A stretch of 64,000 nt of DNA from a virus, in the IMG/VR virus record IMGVR_UViG_3300021478_000216, positions 1-64,000 of that record; one strand, given 5' to 3'. Below, piece after piece: positions 15,390 through 24,852 of this stretch. Under the pieces are notes generated by a model. That model saw only the letters and a list, made by a program, of their open reading frames with translations. It ran no database searches and was not told where the DNA came from. Each line of letters starts with the position of its first letter. The first letter of the stretch is position 1. A program made the position numbers and the translations under genes.

Positions 15390-16427
15390 GTGGCTCAGTC
15401 CACGTTTACCAACTGGATCCCGGTTGAATACGGGGCCCAGGTGATCCAGAGGGTCACCCAGCACAGTGCTGTTGAGTCGTTCGGCCAGCAGATCATGATG
15501 ACGTCCAACTCGCGCTACGTGTCGCGTGACCAGGGTGTTCAGGCTGGCCTTGTGACCAAGGGCAGCACCTACGCGGTCGGCGGCGGTACTCAGGGCTTCG
15601 GTACCAACGACGACGCTGAGGATGCAGTGCTTCTGACCGCCGGTAAGTGGGGCACAGAAGTTGACATCGCCGAGGAAGACATCATGGACTCCCTCGCTGA
15701 CATCATCAACTCCAAGTCCAACGCGATCGGTACTGCTCTCGCCAAGGTCTATGACAATGCGTCTATTGGCGTCAACGCAGCTCCGGGTGCGACGAATGCT
15801 CAGACCACGTCAGTGTACTACGGTCTGACTCATACCAACGCGGCCGACAGCTACACCGCGAACACGAACTACAGCGCGGGAGCGGCTAACTCCCACGGTG
15901 CGGTCACGTACGCGCAGCTCTCCACGTCGCTGGGTCAGGTCGAGCAGGGTGACTACTTTAACGAGGAGGACATGATCTGCATTGCTCACCCGTACTTCCG
16001 GCAGCAGCTGCGAGGTATCGTGGACGGGCAGAGCCGACCGATCTTCCAGGAGTCGTCAGGAGGGTTCCCGGGTGGCGGCCAGGGTCCGACGCCTGACCTG
16101 ATCTTCCGCATTCCGGTGTTCTGGAGTCTGGGTGCGACGGTTACGGCGACCCCGTTGTCGACGTACGCAACGCCGAACTACGCAGGCTCGTCAGGCTCTG
16201 CCGCGGCTGGGACGGCGGGTAACCGTCTTCTCATCTTCTGTAACCGTCTGTACCTGCTTGCGGGTAAGAGGACCACGAACCCGAATAACCCGCAGGCTAC
16301 GCCCGAGTTCCAGATCGTGCCACCTATGTACTCCGGCACGGACACGACCATCCTGCGTGGTCGCATGAGGCGCGCGTTCTCGATGGGTATCGAGTTCGCG
16401 TTCTCCATCTTCGAGGCTGTCAACTAG
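15390..16427 (+). CDS. major capsid protein
   Basis: 345 aa from GTG at 15390 with GGAGGTG upstream. HK97-fold features: short N-terminal arm, TKGSTYAVGGGTQGFG, TAGKWGTEVDIAEEDIMDSL, and a C-terminal FSMGIEFAFSIFEAVN. Codons are mostly C-ending, unlike the flanking genes, as expected for the most highly expressed gene. Followed by a GC-rich hairpin. Confidence 0.9.
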   Translation: MAQSTFTNWIPVEYGAQVIQRVTQHSAVESFGQQIMMTSNSRYVSRDQGVQAGLVTKGSTYAVGGGTQGFGTNDDAEDAVLLTAGKWGTEVDIAEEDIMDSLADIINSKSNAIGTALAKVYDNASIGVNAAPGATNAQTTSVYYGLTHTNAADSYTANTNYSAGAANSHGAVTYAQLSTSLGQVEQGDYFNEEDMICIAHPYFRQQLRGIVDGQSRPIFQESSGGFPGGGQGPTPDLIFRIPVFWSLGATVTATPLSTYATPNYAGSSGSAAAGTAGNRLLIFCNRLYLLAGKRTTNPNNPQATPEFQIVPPMYSGTDTTILRGRMRRAFSMGIEFAFSIFEAVN

Positions 16428-16436
16428 GTCGGTATA

Positions 16437-16465
16437 GGACGGGCGGTATTTCAGGCCGCCCGTCC
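16437..16465 (+). terminator. hairpin after the capsid gene
   Basis: GGACGGGCGG (16437-16446) pairs perfectly with CCGCCCGTCC (16456-16465) over a 9-base loop. There is no T run, so it may be a weak terminator or an mRNA-stabilising end for the capsid message. Confidence 0.55.
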
Positions 16466-16487
16466 CCGTCTCGAAAGGAGGCCTTCA

Positions 16488-16820
16488 ATGACTGAGAACG
16501 AAGAAGAACTGTCGGCAGGTACAGTCAACAAGGGTGGTTCCTACCCTAAGGGCGACAAGGATGGCCCGAAGAGGGTTACTAGGCCTCGCCCCCCTAAGGA
16601 CCTCGTTGTCGACCAGTACAACCCCGACGGACTTACCCATCAGGGTGGCGGCTGGGCGGTATTCGAGTATCCTTCTCCAGGTGAGATGGAGCCTAGCATC
16701 GAGGCTGTACGTCATCACGTCGAGGACCGAGTTCGTAGGGCTGGCTATGTCATCGATGGTGACGTAGTAGCTTACAACAAGGATGACGAGAGCTTTCGCG
16801 TCGCAGTACGTTACGCATAA
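16488..16820 (+). CDS. hypothetical head-region protein
   Basis: 110 aa. Polar, Lys/Pro-rich first half (KRVTRPRPPKDLVVDQYNPD), compact second half with a helix (EAVRHHVEDRVRRAG). AAAGGAGG upstream. Position between capsid and connector genes suggests a head accessory protein; no family recognised. Confidence 0.65.
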   Translation: MTENEEELSAGTVNKGGSYPKGDKDGPKRVTRPRPPKDLVVDQYNPDGLTHQGGGWAVFEYPSPGEMEPSIEAVRHHVEDRVRRAGYVIDGDVVAYNKDDESFRVAVRYA

Positions 16821-16829
16821 GGAGATATC

Positions 16830-17246
16830 ATGACGATTCTTCTTTCGAACACGTTCGCTAACGCGCTGTTGCAGCATAGCGGAACCTCGCTTGCAGACCA
16901 GTTCGGTGGAGGAACGCTAGTTGTCTATAGCGGGACTCCACCTACAGGTCCGAACGAGGCGCTTTCAGGTAACACTGTTCTAGCTACTTTCACGTTCGCA
17001 GCAGCTACAGCCTGGGCTGCTCCTTCTGTCGGCATCGAAAATCTAGACTTCGTAGCGCAGACAGTGACTGCGACTGCTACAGGTACTGCGACGTTCTTCA
17101 GGATCCTGAACTCTGGTGCTCAAGCGTTGCTCCAGGGTACAGTTAACACCTCCGGTGGAGATTTTAACTTGTCGAGTACCGCTATCACTTCCGGTGACAA
17201 CGTGGCGATTACCGGAACACCAACAATCGCCTGGACGACAACTTAG
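16830..17246 (+). CDS. beta-rich virion protein
   Basis: 138 aa, Ala/Thr/Gly-rich. LVVYSGTPPTGPNEALSGN followed by alternating hydrophobic strands resembles small phage decoration proteins. AAGGAGATATC before ATG. Function inferred from composition and place only. Confidence 0.6.
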   Translation: MTILLSNTFANALLQHSGTSLADQFGGGTLVVYSGTPPTGPNEALSGNTVLATFTFAAATAWAAPSVGIENLDFVAQTVTATATGTATFFRILNSGAQALLQGTVNTSGGDFNLSSTAITSGDNVAITGTPTIAWTTT

Positions 17247-17258
17247 AAGGGTGTAGTT

Positions 17259-17837
17259 ATGTCCTGGACTACTGGTACTCAGACGGAAGCTCTCGGCGCC
17301 AACAATGCTGTAGGGTCGTCGTTTGCCTCATTCACTGCGGCGCAGTTTATCGGTCCCTCCGCTTCGGGTTCCGGTTACCTTCCCGCGAACTTCTTCCTAC
17401 CTTCGACCGGTGTAGGAAAGTCGCTTCTAGTCAAGGCCTTCGGCGTCGTCGGAACCACCGCGACTCCTAACATCACGTTCGGTATGACCTTCAACACTGC
17501 TCAGGGCACTTACAACGGTTCAGGCATCGTCGCAACCACTGGTGCGGTAGCAGGTCCCACTTCAGGCAGCAACATGCCTTGGGAGTTCGACCTGATTATC
17601 ACCTGTTCCGCAACAGGCGCTGCCGGAACCTTCCTCGCTGATGGAGCGCTGAAGATCTACCCGACGGGTACTACGGTGCAGAACCTGCGTTGCTCTTCTT
17701 CGGCGGCGAACCCGAACACCGCGCTGTCTTTGACTACTGAGTCGGCGTACTACCTGGAGCTGTTTGCGGCCTTCTCGGCTTCGAGCGCCTCGAACAACAT
17801 TCAGTGCTACGACGTGGTAGTTCTTGGCCTGAACTAG
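17259..17837 (+). CDS. beta-rich virion protein
   Basis: 192 aa, dominated by Ala/Ser/Thr/Gly strands (FTAAQFIGPSASGSGYLPAN). C-ending codons suggest high expression. Probably a decoration or surface protein; no named family recognised. Ends at a hairpin with a T-rich tail. Confidence 0.6.
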   Translation: MSWTTGTQTEALGANNAVGSSFASFTAAQFIGPSASGSGYLPANFFLPSTGVGKSLLVKAFGVVGTTATPNITFGMTFNTAQGTYNGSGIVATTGAVAGPTSGSNMPWEFDLIITCSATGAAGTFLADGALKIYPTGTTVQNLRCSSSAANPNTALSLTTESAYYLELFAAFSASSASNNIQCYDVVVLGLN

Positions 17838-17843
17838 ACTACC

Positions 17844-17867
17844 CTGTCCGGAGGAGGACAGTTCTTT
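17844..17867 (+). terminator. possible rho-independent terminator
   Basis: CTGTCC (17844-17849), 6-base loop, GGACAG (17856-17861), then TTCTTT. Short stem, so it may be only partial. It would separate highly expressed head genes from the adhesin gene. Confidence 0.45.
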
Positions 17868-17887
17868 CGAGCTGAGGTGATGCCGAC

Positions 17888-19843
17888 GTGGTGGCGACAC
17901 TTGTTCAGTCGGTATCAGTCAGCACTAATACTGCTTCGCCCCTGTCTATTACCCTGGGTGCGAATACTTCTCAGGGTAATACTCTTATTGTCTGCTCGAA
18001 CGGCAATGCAGCAGTTAATGACCCGTCCGTTACGGGTATTACTCTAGGAAGTGCATCAGGTAACTTTGCTCAGAATGTTACTATTGGTACTCCTTCTACT
18101 GACTTTCAGACGGTGTCGATATGGTCTGATCCTAACTGTACTGGTGGACAGACGTCGGTATCGGTTTCGTTTAGTACTTCTGGTGGCAGTATAGCCTTCT
18201 GTGTTACTGTTATGGAATGGGCTGGTCTGCTACTTGCAGTGCCGAATTCGGACAAGACAGCCGGTCAGATAAATAATACTAACGGGACTTCGTGGTCTTC
18301 ATCTGCGACAGCAGGGCTTAGTCAGTCTCCAGAGCTTGCTATCGGAATAGTAGGTGCCTATCTTAGCACAGGCGTCGGAACGATAAACGGTCCGTCGCCG
18401 CCTTGGTCGAACCTGACCCAGAAGAACTCGCCTGGCGGTACGGTAGGACAGCTCGTTGGGTATCAGGCGCTATCGTCTACTGCAGCAGTTACCTATTCAG
18501 GTACTACAGCTAATTCTGTTCAGTATGGCGCTGCTATTGCTACCTTCAAGGTACTAGCTAGCACGGACATACCTGATGTTCAACCTGGTCCTACTTGGAT
18601 CTCTCTGTATAAGCCTGGATGGAAGCGGACCCGTCCTCTTGCTACTCCTAGTAGCGAGGCTGTTGAACAGGTTATAGCATTCTCGGTACCGCTACCTGCA
18701 CTGGTTACTAATATAGTAGGAACCGTTGTTCACGACGGTACGCTAGCTATCGTACTGTCGCCACCTGTAGCAGGGCTTAACGTTGCTTACGAGAGCAACT
18801 TCAGCGTAACGCAGTTCGCACCCGGTCCGACATGGTTGGAGTATTTCAAGCCGGGGCTTCAGAGAGCTCGACCGACGACACCCTGGCAGCAGATTACTGT
18901 TGAATTCGGGACGCTGAGTATTGTTATACCTCCGGTACTGACTACTACTCTAGCAGCTGTTCAGACCAATCCGGCAGACGTTACTGTATTTAATCCAGGG
19001 CCGACCTGGTGGACTCTATTCAAGCCTGGTCTGAAGCAGACCAGACCCTATACTACATTTGATCTCAAGGGTGAATCAGGCCGACCAGTAATTAATCTAC
19101 CAACCTTGTCAACCAGTATATCAGCTGCGCTCATGAACTTCAGCGACGTTCAAGTAGCTAATCCTGGCCCTACATGGCTTGCTTTGTTCAAGCCTGGAAT
19201 CCGGAAGCGTCCTGTTGAGCAGGACGATCGAGTTGCAGCCCTTATGACAGGCTCGGTTGTTATAGTACTGTCTCCAGGGTGCAGAGTCGAACTGGAGCAA
19301 GGTCCTCTTAGCATAGTTATACCGACAGTATCTTCTCAACTCCAAGGGATAGATTACTATGGTAGGCTAAATCCTGTTATTTCGTCGTTGTCCCTGACAA
19401 CTAGTTTGTTTGGGCAGACACAACAGACGGAACATGGCGCGCTCGCTATAGTATTGCCCGTTCTAGCTGCTACGATTGCGTGCGACAACGGGCGTAAGCT
19501 GCTGCCTATTACAGCTAAAATTCCTACTCTGATAGTGTCGCTATCGGGTGTGATTGTTCATAATGGAATATTTACGATTCTGTTTATGAATTGTGGTTCT
19601 GGACTACGCCCGTTGACGCGATACGAGATGTTCGGTTGTGAATCTGTAGTTGATATGGCGATAGTGCTGTCTGAACCTGTACTAGAGATTAGTGCTTATC
19701 TGACTAGGGTGCGAACAGGTAACGAAACTGCTAACTGGTTGCGGGCAAAGCGTGCTCGTTCTACTAGGCGGAGACAGATTCAAGCTGCTCGTACAGCCGC
19801 ACAGGGGCGTCAGAAACTGAGAGAGGACACTGACGATGGTTAA
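17888..19843 (+). CDS. adhesin-like repeat protein A
   Basis: 651 aa from GTG at 17888. Residues 1-225 form a beta-sandwich-like domain (lectin-type appearance). After that come four units built on PGPTW-x6-KPG (for example FNPGPTWWTLFKPG, ANPGPTWLALFKPG) alternating with beta strands (TLSIVIPP). The C-terminal 60 residues are basic and helical (KRARSTRRRQIQAA). A paralogue with ten such units lies at 21254-23590. Likely a virion surface or receptor-binding protein, placed among head-completion genes; the function is inferred. Confidence 0.7.
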   Translation: MVATLVQSVSVSTNTASPLSITLGANTSQGNTLIVCSNGNAAVNDPSVTGITLGSASGNFAQNVTIGTPSTDFQTVSIWSDPNCTGGQTSVSVSFSTSGGSIAFCVTVMEWAGLLLAVPNSDKTAGQINNTNGTSWSSSATAGLSQSPELAIGIVGAYLSTGVGTINGPSPPWSNLTQKNSPGGTVGQLVGYQALSSTAAVTYSGTTANSVQYGAAIATFKVLASTDIPDVQPGPTWISLYKPGWKRTRPLATPSSEAVEQVIAFSVPLPALVTNIVGTVVHDGTLAIVLSPPVAGLNVAYESNFSVTQFAPGPTWLEYFKPGLQRARPTTPWQQITVEFGTLSIVIPPVLTTTLAAVQTNPADVTVFNPGPTWWTLFKPGLKQTRPYTTFDLKGESGRPVINLPTLSTSISAALMNFSDVQVANPGPTWLALFKPGIRKRPVEQDDRVAALMTGSVVIVLSPGCRVELEQGPLSIVIPTVSSQLQGIDYYGRLNPVISSLSLTTSLFGQTQQTEHGALAIVLPVLAATIACDNGRKLLPITAKIPTLIVSLSGVIVHNGIFTILFMNCGSGLRPLTRYEMFGCESVVDMAIVLSEPVLEISAYLTRVRTGNETANWLRAKRARSTRRRQIQAARTAAQGRQKLREDTDDG

Positions 19844-20354
19844 TGCTTCGAATACCTGGGCGATGCCTGCAGACGTGCTTAACGTTACAGGTCAGGTAGT
19901 AACGCTATCTCAGGTTCAGTATGCGGGATCGATTATCGACCTATTTACCGGACGCCCATATGTGTTTACTTGGACAGAGCCTAGCTCGCAGGAAGTGATC
20001 ACGTATAACTGGTTCGAGAATGTTGGCGCAACCGACTTTTACTACTTGAATATGGCGGTTATCTATCAGACACTCTGGATGCAGCAGCAGCCTGATATCT
20101 TTACACGTCTCGAACTAGATTCTATTCAGACTATGCGTGCACCTATTAAGTTGAATAACGATAACGCGCTCATGATCGGACCTCTAGTTCGTAAGGCGTT
20201 GTCGCGGGTCTCATGGCTTCGTAGTCGGGCGCTTCACGTTAGGTCGCCATTCGAGGACCTGTATGCTGCTAACAGCGTGAACTTCGGTGAGTATATCTTC
20301 CCGTGGTCGCCAATAGGTGGTTACGGAGGGTCCCCTTCGGGACCAGACTACTAG
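19836..20354 (+). CDS. head-tail adaptor-like protein
   Basis: 172 aa. LNVTGQVVTLSQVQYAGSII with DLFTGR, followed by helices with ALMIGPLVRKALSRVSW, matches the all-helical gp6/gp15-type adaptor that docks under the portal. The C-terminal tail is Gly/Pro-rich. Overlaps the previous gene by 8 bases. Confidence 0.65.
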   Translation: MVNASNTWAMPADVLNVTGQVVTLSQVQYAGSIIDLFTGRPYVFTWTEPSSQEVITYNWFENVGATDFYYLNMAVIYQTLWMQQQPDIFTRLELDSIQTMRAPIKLNNDNALMIGPLVRKALSRVSWLRSRALHVRSPFEDLYAANSVNFGEYIFPWSPIGGYGGSPSGPDY

Positions 20355-20364
20355 GAGGGATACA

Positions 20365-21213
20365 ATGACAGCTCAGCTCGTTACTTTGATAATAGACCGT
20401 ACAGATGGTGCGGAAAATCCCTATACTCAAGGATCGGGCGTATGGATTCCCAGCTCGGAAATTCCAGATCCTGCGGACCACATACTTATAGGACAAGACC
20501 CGATACCTTTCATGTTCAGTGCGGGAGCTTTTCCAAGCGTCCAACTGGTAGCTAACGATACTGCTGGTCCCCAGCAGTCAAGTGGAGCGCCTGGATGGTC
20601 CTGGATAGTCAAGTACGGGAGTAACGTACCTGGTAATCCTCCCTCTGCATCATACTACATACTTTCGACGAACGGACTGACTCAACGTCTCAGTCAGCTA
20701 GTGCCTATTCCGTTAATACAGCCGGGTATAGAGTACGTTTCTGCAGTCAATAGTAAGACTGGTGCTGTAGTCTTGAGTGCAGCTGACGTCGGTGCTTTGG
20801 CTAATCCGTCGCCTGCTGGAGGTGCTCTATCTGGGTCTTATCCTAATCCAGGGTTTGGTTCTGGTGTTATGGGTGGATATCTGGCTCCGAAGGTTAAGAC
20901 ACTAGTAGATGGTGCTAGCGTGCCTGTTGACCTGAGTCAGGCCAATCTGTTCCGTTGGCTCCTGAATAGTCCTGGACATTCACTAGCTAACCCATCTAAT
21001 CTAGTTGACGGACTAGCTTTCGTGGTCAGGATTATTTATGGAGGTCCTTATACACCTTTGTTTGGAACTGCTTATGAGTTCGGGTCGGATGGTCAGCCTA
21101 CCTGGTCAGCTTCAGCTGGTAAGATAGATGAGGTTGGGTTCGCGTACAACGCTGATGCAGGTGCAGGTTCCGGTTCTCTGACGTGCAGGGGCTGGAAACT
21201 CGGTTATACTTAG
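20365..21213 (+). CDS. fibre-like virion protein
   Basis: 282 aa from ATG 20365 (AGGAGGG upstream); a further in-frame start at 20317 is a shadow. The N-terminal domain is beta-rich; SKTGAVVLSAADVGAL followed by GGALSGSYPNPGF is a motif frequently found at the base of phage fibres. The C-terminal 100 residues form another beta domain. Probably a head or tail fibre component. Confidence 0.65.
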   Translation: MTAQLVTLIIDRTDGAENPYTQGSGVWIPSSEIPDPADHILIGQDPIPFMFSAGAFPSVQLVANDTAGPQQSSGAPGWSWIVKYGSNVPGNPPSASYYILSTNGLTQRLSQLVPIPLIQPGIEYVSAVNSKTGAVVLSAADVGALANPSPAGGALSGSYPNPGFGSGVMGGYLAPKVKTLVDGASVPVDLSQANLFRWLLNSPGHSLANPSNLVDGLAFVVRIIYGGPYTPLFGTAYEFGSDGQPTWSASAGKIDEVGFAYNADAGAGSGSLTCRGWKLGYT

Positions 21214-21253
21214 TATAGGTTCAACTACAGGGGCTGAGAGAGGAGATTAGGTC

Positions 21254-23590
21254 GTGACCTTCACCGCTGCCGGTACCCTCACGGAAGCCGAGAACGCGGT
21301 CGCGGCGACCAGCACGACGTTCTCCCTGACCACCAATACTGTTGGTAACTTCATCCTGGCGCAGTTCGCCTGCAACACGTCCTTCGCATCAGCGGTCACC
21401 AGCACCCGGTGCACCTGGACCCAGTTGGCGCCCGCCACCGGGGCGGCGTCATTCACGTTTAGTTCCCCGTTTAACTCGAATATCTGGATCGGCCGGGTAA
21501 ACAGCGTCGGCAGCGACACTGTATCGGTGACGTTCAACGCCTCGATGGGCGGGGCAAACTGCCGGTTTGACGCTCGCGAGTTCCACTCCAGTACAGGAGT
21601 CGCTGTGCTGGAAACCTACGGCACGGTTAACACGGCGGGAGGAACCAGCAGCTGGGCGACACTGACCCCGGCTGGCTCAGGTCGGCTTTACTGGGGCTGG
21701 TGTGAGGACAGCGGGTCGGCGGTCGCGGGTTCCACGTCCGGGTTCGTCTACGAGCCTGACAGTCATAGCAACGGTGCTGGTTACTGCCTAAGCGTATCTT
21801 CGGCCTATACTCCTGTGTGGGGAGACAGCAGCCAGGTAGCAGGCATCATGGTCCTAGTCAGCGGGACCCTGCCAGGTATAGATCAGCCGTCTATTCAGCC
21901 CGGGCCAACGTGGATCCGGCTCTTTAAGCCTGGACTCGTTAAGCCAGTACCAAGTATGCCTTGGCAGCGAGCTACTGGAGAGTCTGGGACGCTAAGTATT
22001 GTAATACCGTCTCTAACTGTATCGATAACGGCGTCTTATGAGAACAGTAGTAGTATTCCTGCTATTGCACCTGGGCCTACATGGCTAGATCACTATAAGC
22101 CAGGATCGACGCATCCTGTGCCGATCACGGTGTCTAGTAGTACTACAGTTGAATTTGGCACGCTCAATATTGTTCTACCTGCTGTAACATTTAATCCTTC
22201 TGGTACTGATGTTAACCCTATCGACGTTTCTATGATCAATCCAGGCCCGACCTGGCTGGATCTGTTTAAGCCCGGAATCCAGAGACCTAGACCTGTAACA
22301 CCTTGGCAGCAGGTTACGATTGAATTCGGGACGCTAAATATAGTTCTTCCTGTAACTAGCCTAATCCTGACAGGTACTGATGTTAATCCTGTCGATGTTT
22401 CTGGAATTAATCCAGGACCTACTTGGCTGGATTTGTTTAAGCCTGGACTTTCTAGGGCGAGACCCGTAGTACCCTGGCAGCAGATTACGGTTGAATTCGG
22501 TTCTCTTAATATTGTTATACCACCAGTACTGTCGACTAGTATCACGTCGGTTCAGACTAATCCTAATGACGTCTCTATAATTAATCCGGGACCGACCTGG
22601 CTGAACCTGTTTAAGCCTGGACTTCCTAAGCCTAAGCCACTGACTCTTTCTAATGTTGGCGGCCTTATTGTTGAATCCGGTACTCTTAACATTATTCTTC
22701 CTGTATTGAGTCTAGCTCTTGCAGGCACTGACGTTAACCCTATTGATACTCCCGGGATCAATCCAGGACCTACGTGGATCGAACTATTCAAGCCTGGGTT
22801 TTCCAAGCCTAGGCCTGTAACACCTTGGCAGCAGATCACAGTTGAGTCTGGCTCATTTAATATTGTTCTTCCTGCTATTAGCCTTGCACTTACGGGTAGC
22901 GATGTTACACCTATTGACGTTCCTAGTATTAATCCGGGACCAACGTGGCTAACACTCTTTAAGCCAGGCTTTTCGAAGCCTCGGCCTCTTACTCTCTCTA
23001 TTAATGCTCTAGCGATTCCTACAGAGTCTGGTATTCTAAATATCGTCTTGCCTGCAGTGAGTCTAGTACTGTCGGGTAGCGATATTACGCCGATCGATAC
23101 ACCTAGTATTAAGCCAGGGCCTACTTGGCTAAGTCTGTTTAAGCCTGGGTTGTCTAAGTCTAGACCTATTACGCTTACTAGTAGCGGAATTGCAGTCTTT
23201 ACTGAATCAGGTACTCTTAACATAGTTCTGTCAGTACCAGTCTTTACTCCTACAGGTATTGACGTCACGCCGACTGATATGCCTGAAATTAATCCAGGAC
23301 CGACTTGGTTGGCTTTGTTTAAGCCGGGACTAGTCAGACCTCATGTGCTCACAGTCTCTAGTAGAGTTACTGTTGAGTTCGGCACCTTTAATGCAGGCTT
23401 GAGTTCTCCTATAGTAACTCTAGCGGCCATACAGACGAACCCGAACGACGTTCCAGTATTCAATCCTGGACCAACTTGGTGGGCTTTGTTTAAGCCTGGT
23501 ATCTCGAGGCCTCATCCGGAAGGTCTTTCGGTAGCAGTTACTGTGGGATCTAGAGTATCTACCGGTCTACTTATGGCATCGATCATCTAA
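21254..23590 (+). CDS. adhesin-like repeat protein B
   Basis: 778 aa from GTG 21254. Residues 1-205 form a beta-sandwich-like head domain. Then ten units of 55-65 residues follow, each with PGPTW-x-x-LFKPG-x-x-x-PxP, a PWQQITVEFG or similar link, LNIVLP and a spacer such as GTDVNPIDV. DNA encoding the head domain (to about 21870) is visibly richer in GC, with GCC/ACC/CTG codons; the repeat part uses GCT/CCT/ACT/CTA codons and many CTAG sites. This points to a swapped head domain. Probably a surface adhesin; no literature function known to me. Confidence 0.72.
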   Translation: MTFTAAGTLTEAENAVAATSTTFSLTTNTVGNFILAQFACNTSFASAVTSTRCTWTQLAPATGAASFTFSSPFNSNIWIGRVNSVGSDTVSVTFNASMGGANCRFDAREFHSSTGVAVLETYGTVNTAGGTSSWATLTPAGSGRLYWGWCEDSGSAVAGSTSGFVYEPDSHSNGAGYCLSVSSAYTPVWGDSSQVAGIMVLVSGTLPGIDQPSIQPGPTWIRLFKPGLVKPVPSMPWQRATGESGTLSIVIPSLTVSITASYENSSSIPAIAPGPTWLDHYKPGSTHPVPITVSSSTTVEFGTLNIVLPAVTFNPSGTDVNPIDVSMINPGPTWLDLFKPGIQRPRPVTPWQQVTIEFGTLNIVLPVTSLILTGTDVNPVDVSGINPGPTWLDLFKPGLSRARPVVPWQQITVEFGSLNIVIPPVLSTSITSVQTNPNDVSIINPGPTWLNLFKPGLPKPKPLTLSNVGGLIVESGTLNIILPVLSLALAGTDVNPIDTPGINPGPTWIELFKPGFSKPRPVTPWQQITVESGSFNIVLPAISLALTGSDVTPIDVPSINPGPTWLTLFKPGFSKPRPLTLSINALAIPTESGILNIVLPAVSLVLSGSDITPIDTPSIKPGPTWLSLFKPGLSKSRPITLTSSGIAVFTESGTLNIVLSVPVFTPTGIDVTPTDMPEINPGPTWLALFKPGLVRPHVLTVSSRVTVEFGTFNAGLSSPIVTLAAIQTNPNDVPVFNPGPTWWALFKPGISRPHPEGLSVAVTVGSRVSTGLLMASII
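21890..23520 (+). repeat. ten tandem PGPTW/KPG coding repeats
   Basis: Units recur every 165-195 bases. The best conserved DNA block encodes NPGPTWL-x-LFKPG, and copies differ at synonymous sites, so the repeats are old or diversifying rather than freshly duplicated. The antisense frames over them look long only because of this periodicity. Confidence 0.85.
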
Positions 23591-23600
23591 GGAGGAGACT

Positions 23601-23975
23601 ATGTATGCAATCGCTAATACGCTAGTAACGATTCTGCGAGGAACGTCAGCAGATAGCTTCGGAGACACGATAGATGCGCCTGTGCCAGTGTATACTGATG
23701 TTATAGCGTTCCTTAGTTATCCGACGATGAGTCCTCTGCGTCCTATCGTTCTAGGTCAGCAGGTCTTTGAGCCTGCTACGCCCGATCCTAGTACTACACG
23801 ATTGGCTGCCTGTACTCTTCCTTCAGGGACCGATATTAGGAATACTGATCAGGTGCTTGATCAGTTTACAGGAGCTATATACCAGGTGTATGCAGTGACT
23901 ACACTTGGTAATGCGGGAGCAACGCCAGATATTCTAGTTACTCTAAAGCGCGTAACTACTACGGAGCCTGCCTAG
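23601..23975 (+). CDS. head closure (stopper) protein
   Basis: 124 aa. Small beta-barrel pattern with ILRGTSADSFGD near the start and IRNTDQVLDQFTGAIYQVYA, typical of SPP1 gp16-like stoppers that seal the head after packaging. AAGGAGG upstream; lies in the expected order after the adaptor, though two adhesin genes intervene. Confidence 0.7.
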   Translation: MYAIANTLVTILRGTSADSFGDTIDAPVPVYTDVIAFLSYPTMSPLRPIVLGQQVFEPATPDPSTTRLAACTLPSGTDIRNTDQVLDQFTGAIYQVYAVTTLGNAGATPDILVTLKRVTTTEPA

Positions 23976-23983
23976 GAGATAGC

Positions 23984-24403
23984 ATGATTCGGAAAGTAGT
24001 GAATTGGGTTATTTATAGAACAGGTCGTCGCGGAGCCTTTCTAGCCTTCCTGATGATCCTCGACGCAGTCTACGGCTATAGTCTCATTATGCTTCCGGGG
24101 ACTACTATTCACCCGAATCTGATCCTGCCTCTACGCGCTTGGGGTTGGCTCTGGATAGCTGCGGCTGTATGCTGTGCTTCAGGTATACTCCTGCGGAAGG
24201 ATAGGATCCCGTATTCGGTAGCTGCATTGCTGAAAACTGCGTGGGGACTTACCTTCGCTTGGCTTTGGTATCAAGGACTGCCAGAGTGGCCTTCTGTAGT
24301 CGTCTGGCTAGCTTTCGCACTTATAGTGCTACTAGTTGCTGGATGGCCAGAGAAGACAGTATTCGCAGATCCCTCTCCACCTAAAGTACCGGAGAAGCTA
24401 TGA
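23984..24403 (+). CDS. multi-pass membrane protein
   Basis: 139 aa with about four hydrophobic helices (LAFLMILDAVYGYSLIML, then WGWLWIAAAVCCASGILL, LTFAWLWYQG, VWLAFALIVLLVAG). Inserted between connector genes. Could be a holin-type or exclusion protein, or simply a structural-region insertion; no family recognised. Confidence 0.65.
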   Translation: MIRKVVNWVIYRTGRRGAFLAFLMILDAVYGYSLIMLPGTTIHPNLILPLRAWGWLWIAAAVCCASGILLRKDRIPYSVAALLKTAWGLTFAWLWYQGLPEWPSVVVWLAFALIVLLVAGWPEKTVFADPSPPKVPEKL

Positions 24404-24741
24404 CTAGTGATCACATCATCGAGATTCTACTTGGACTGCTTACGCTAGTCGTAGGGCTCGTTACTTTTATGGCTGCGACGCGTACTGATCGTGAGCAGTC
24501 TCGTGCTGAGAGAGTAGCGGTTGATGCAGCTGCGTACAAGCGTGCACAGGACATTTATGAAGGCGCCCTGAAGACACTACGCGAAGAATTGGATACCACA
24601 CGGAACGATCTACATGAGGCTCGTGTCGAGATGGTAGGACTACGTCAAGAGCTGACTGATACTCGTACTGAACTGTCTAAGGCTCGTAGGGACATTAGTA
24701 GTCTACGCGCGGAACTACATCGATACGAAGACAATCATTAA
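24400..24741 (+). CDS. membrane-anchored coiled-coil protein
   Basis: 113 aa. One N-terminal transmembrane helix (ILLGLLTLVVGLVTFMA) is followed by a long heptad-like coiled coil (LREELDTTRNDLHEARVEMV ...). The layout resembles spanin-like or holin-associated proteins, but this is only shape similarity. Overlaps the previous gene as ATGA. Confidence 0.6.
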   Translation: MTSDHIIEILLGLLTLVVGLVTFMAATRTDREQSRAERVAVDAAAYKRAQDIYEGALKTLREELDTTRNDLHEARVEMVGLRQELTDTRTELSKARRDISSLRAELHRYEDNH

Positions 24742-24750
24742 GGAGGAATT

Positions 24751-24852
24751 ATGTGGGAAGACCTTAAGGCTATCGCAATCGCCGCAGCGGGAATCGGTGT
24801 AGGTATCCTTCTCGGAGGATTCCTGGTTCACCTGACAGGGCTCCACCTGTGA
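24751..24852 (+). CDS. 33-aa single-helix membrane peptide
   Basis: ATG at 24751 with AAGGAGG; the product MWEDLKAIAIAAAGIGVGIL continues into a Gly-rich hydrophobic helix ending HLTGLHL. The stop overlaps the HNH gene's GTG (GTGA). The strong ribosome binding site and exact fit between genes support it. Function unknown. Confidence 0.6.
   Translation: MWEDLKAIAIAAAGIGVGILLGGFLVHLTGLHL

Noticed and set aside
22093-23268. Two long antisense frames (150 and 238 residues) over the adhesin repeats
   Set aside because: They mirror the coding repeat periodicity, have no ribosome binding sites, and the sense gene is clear.
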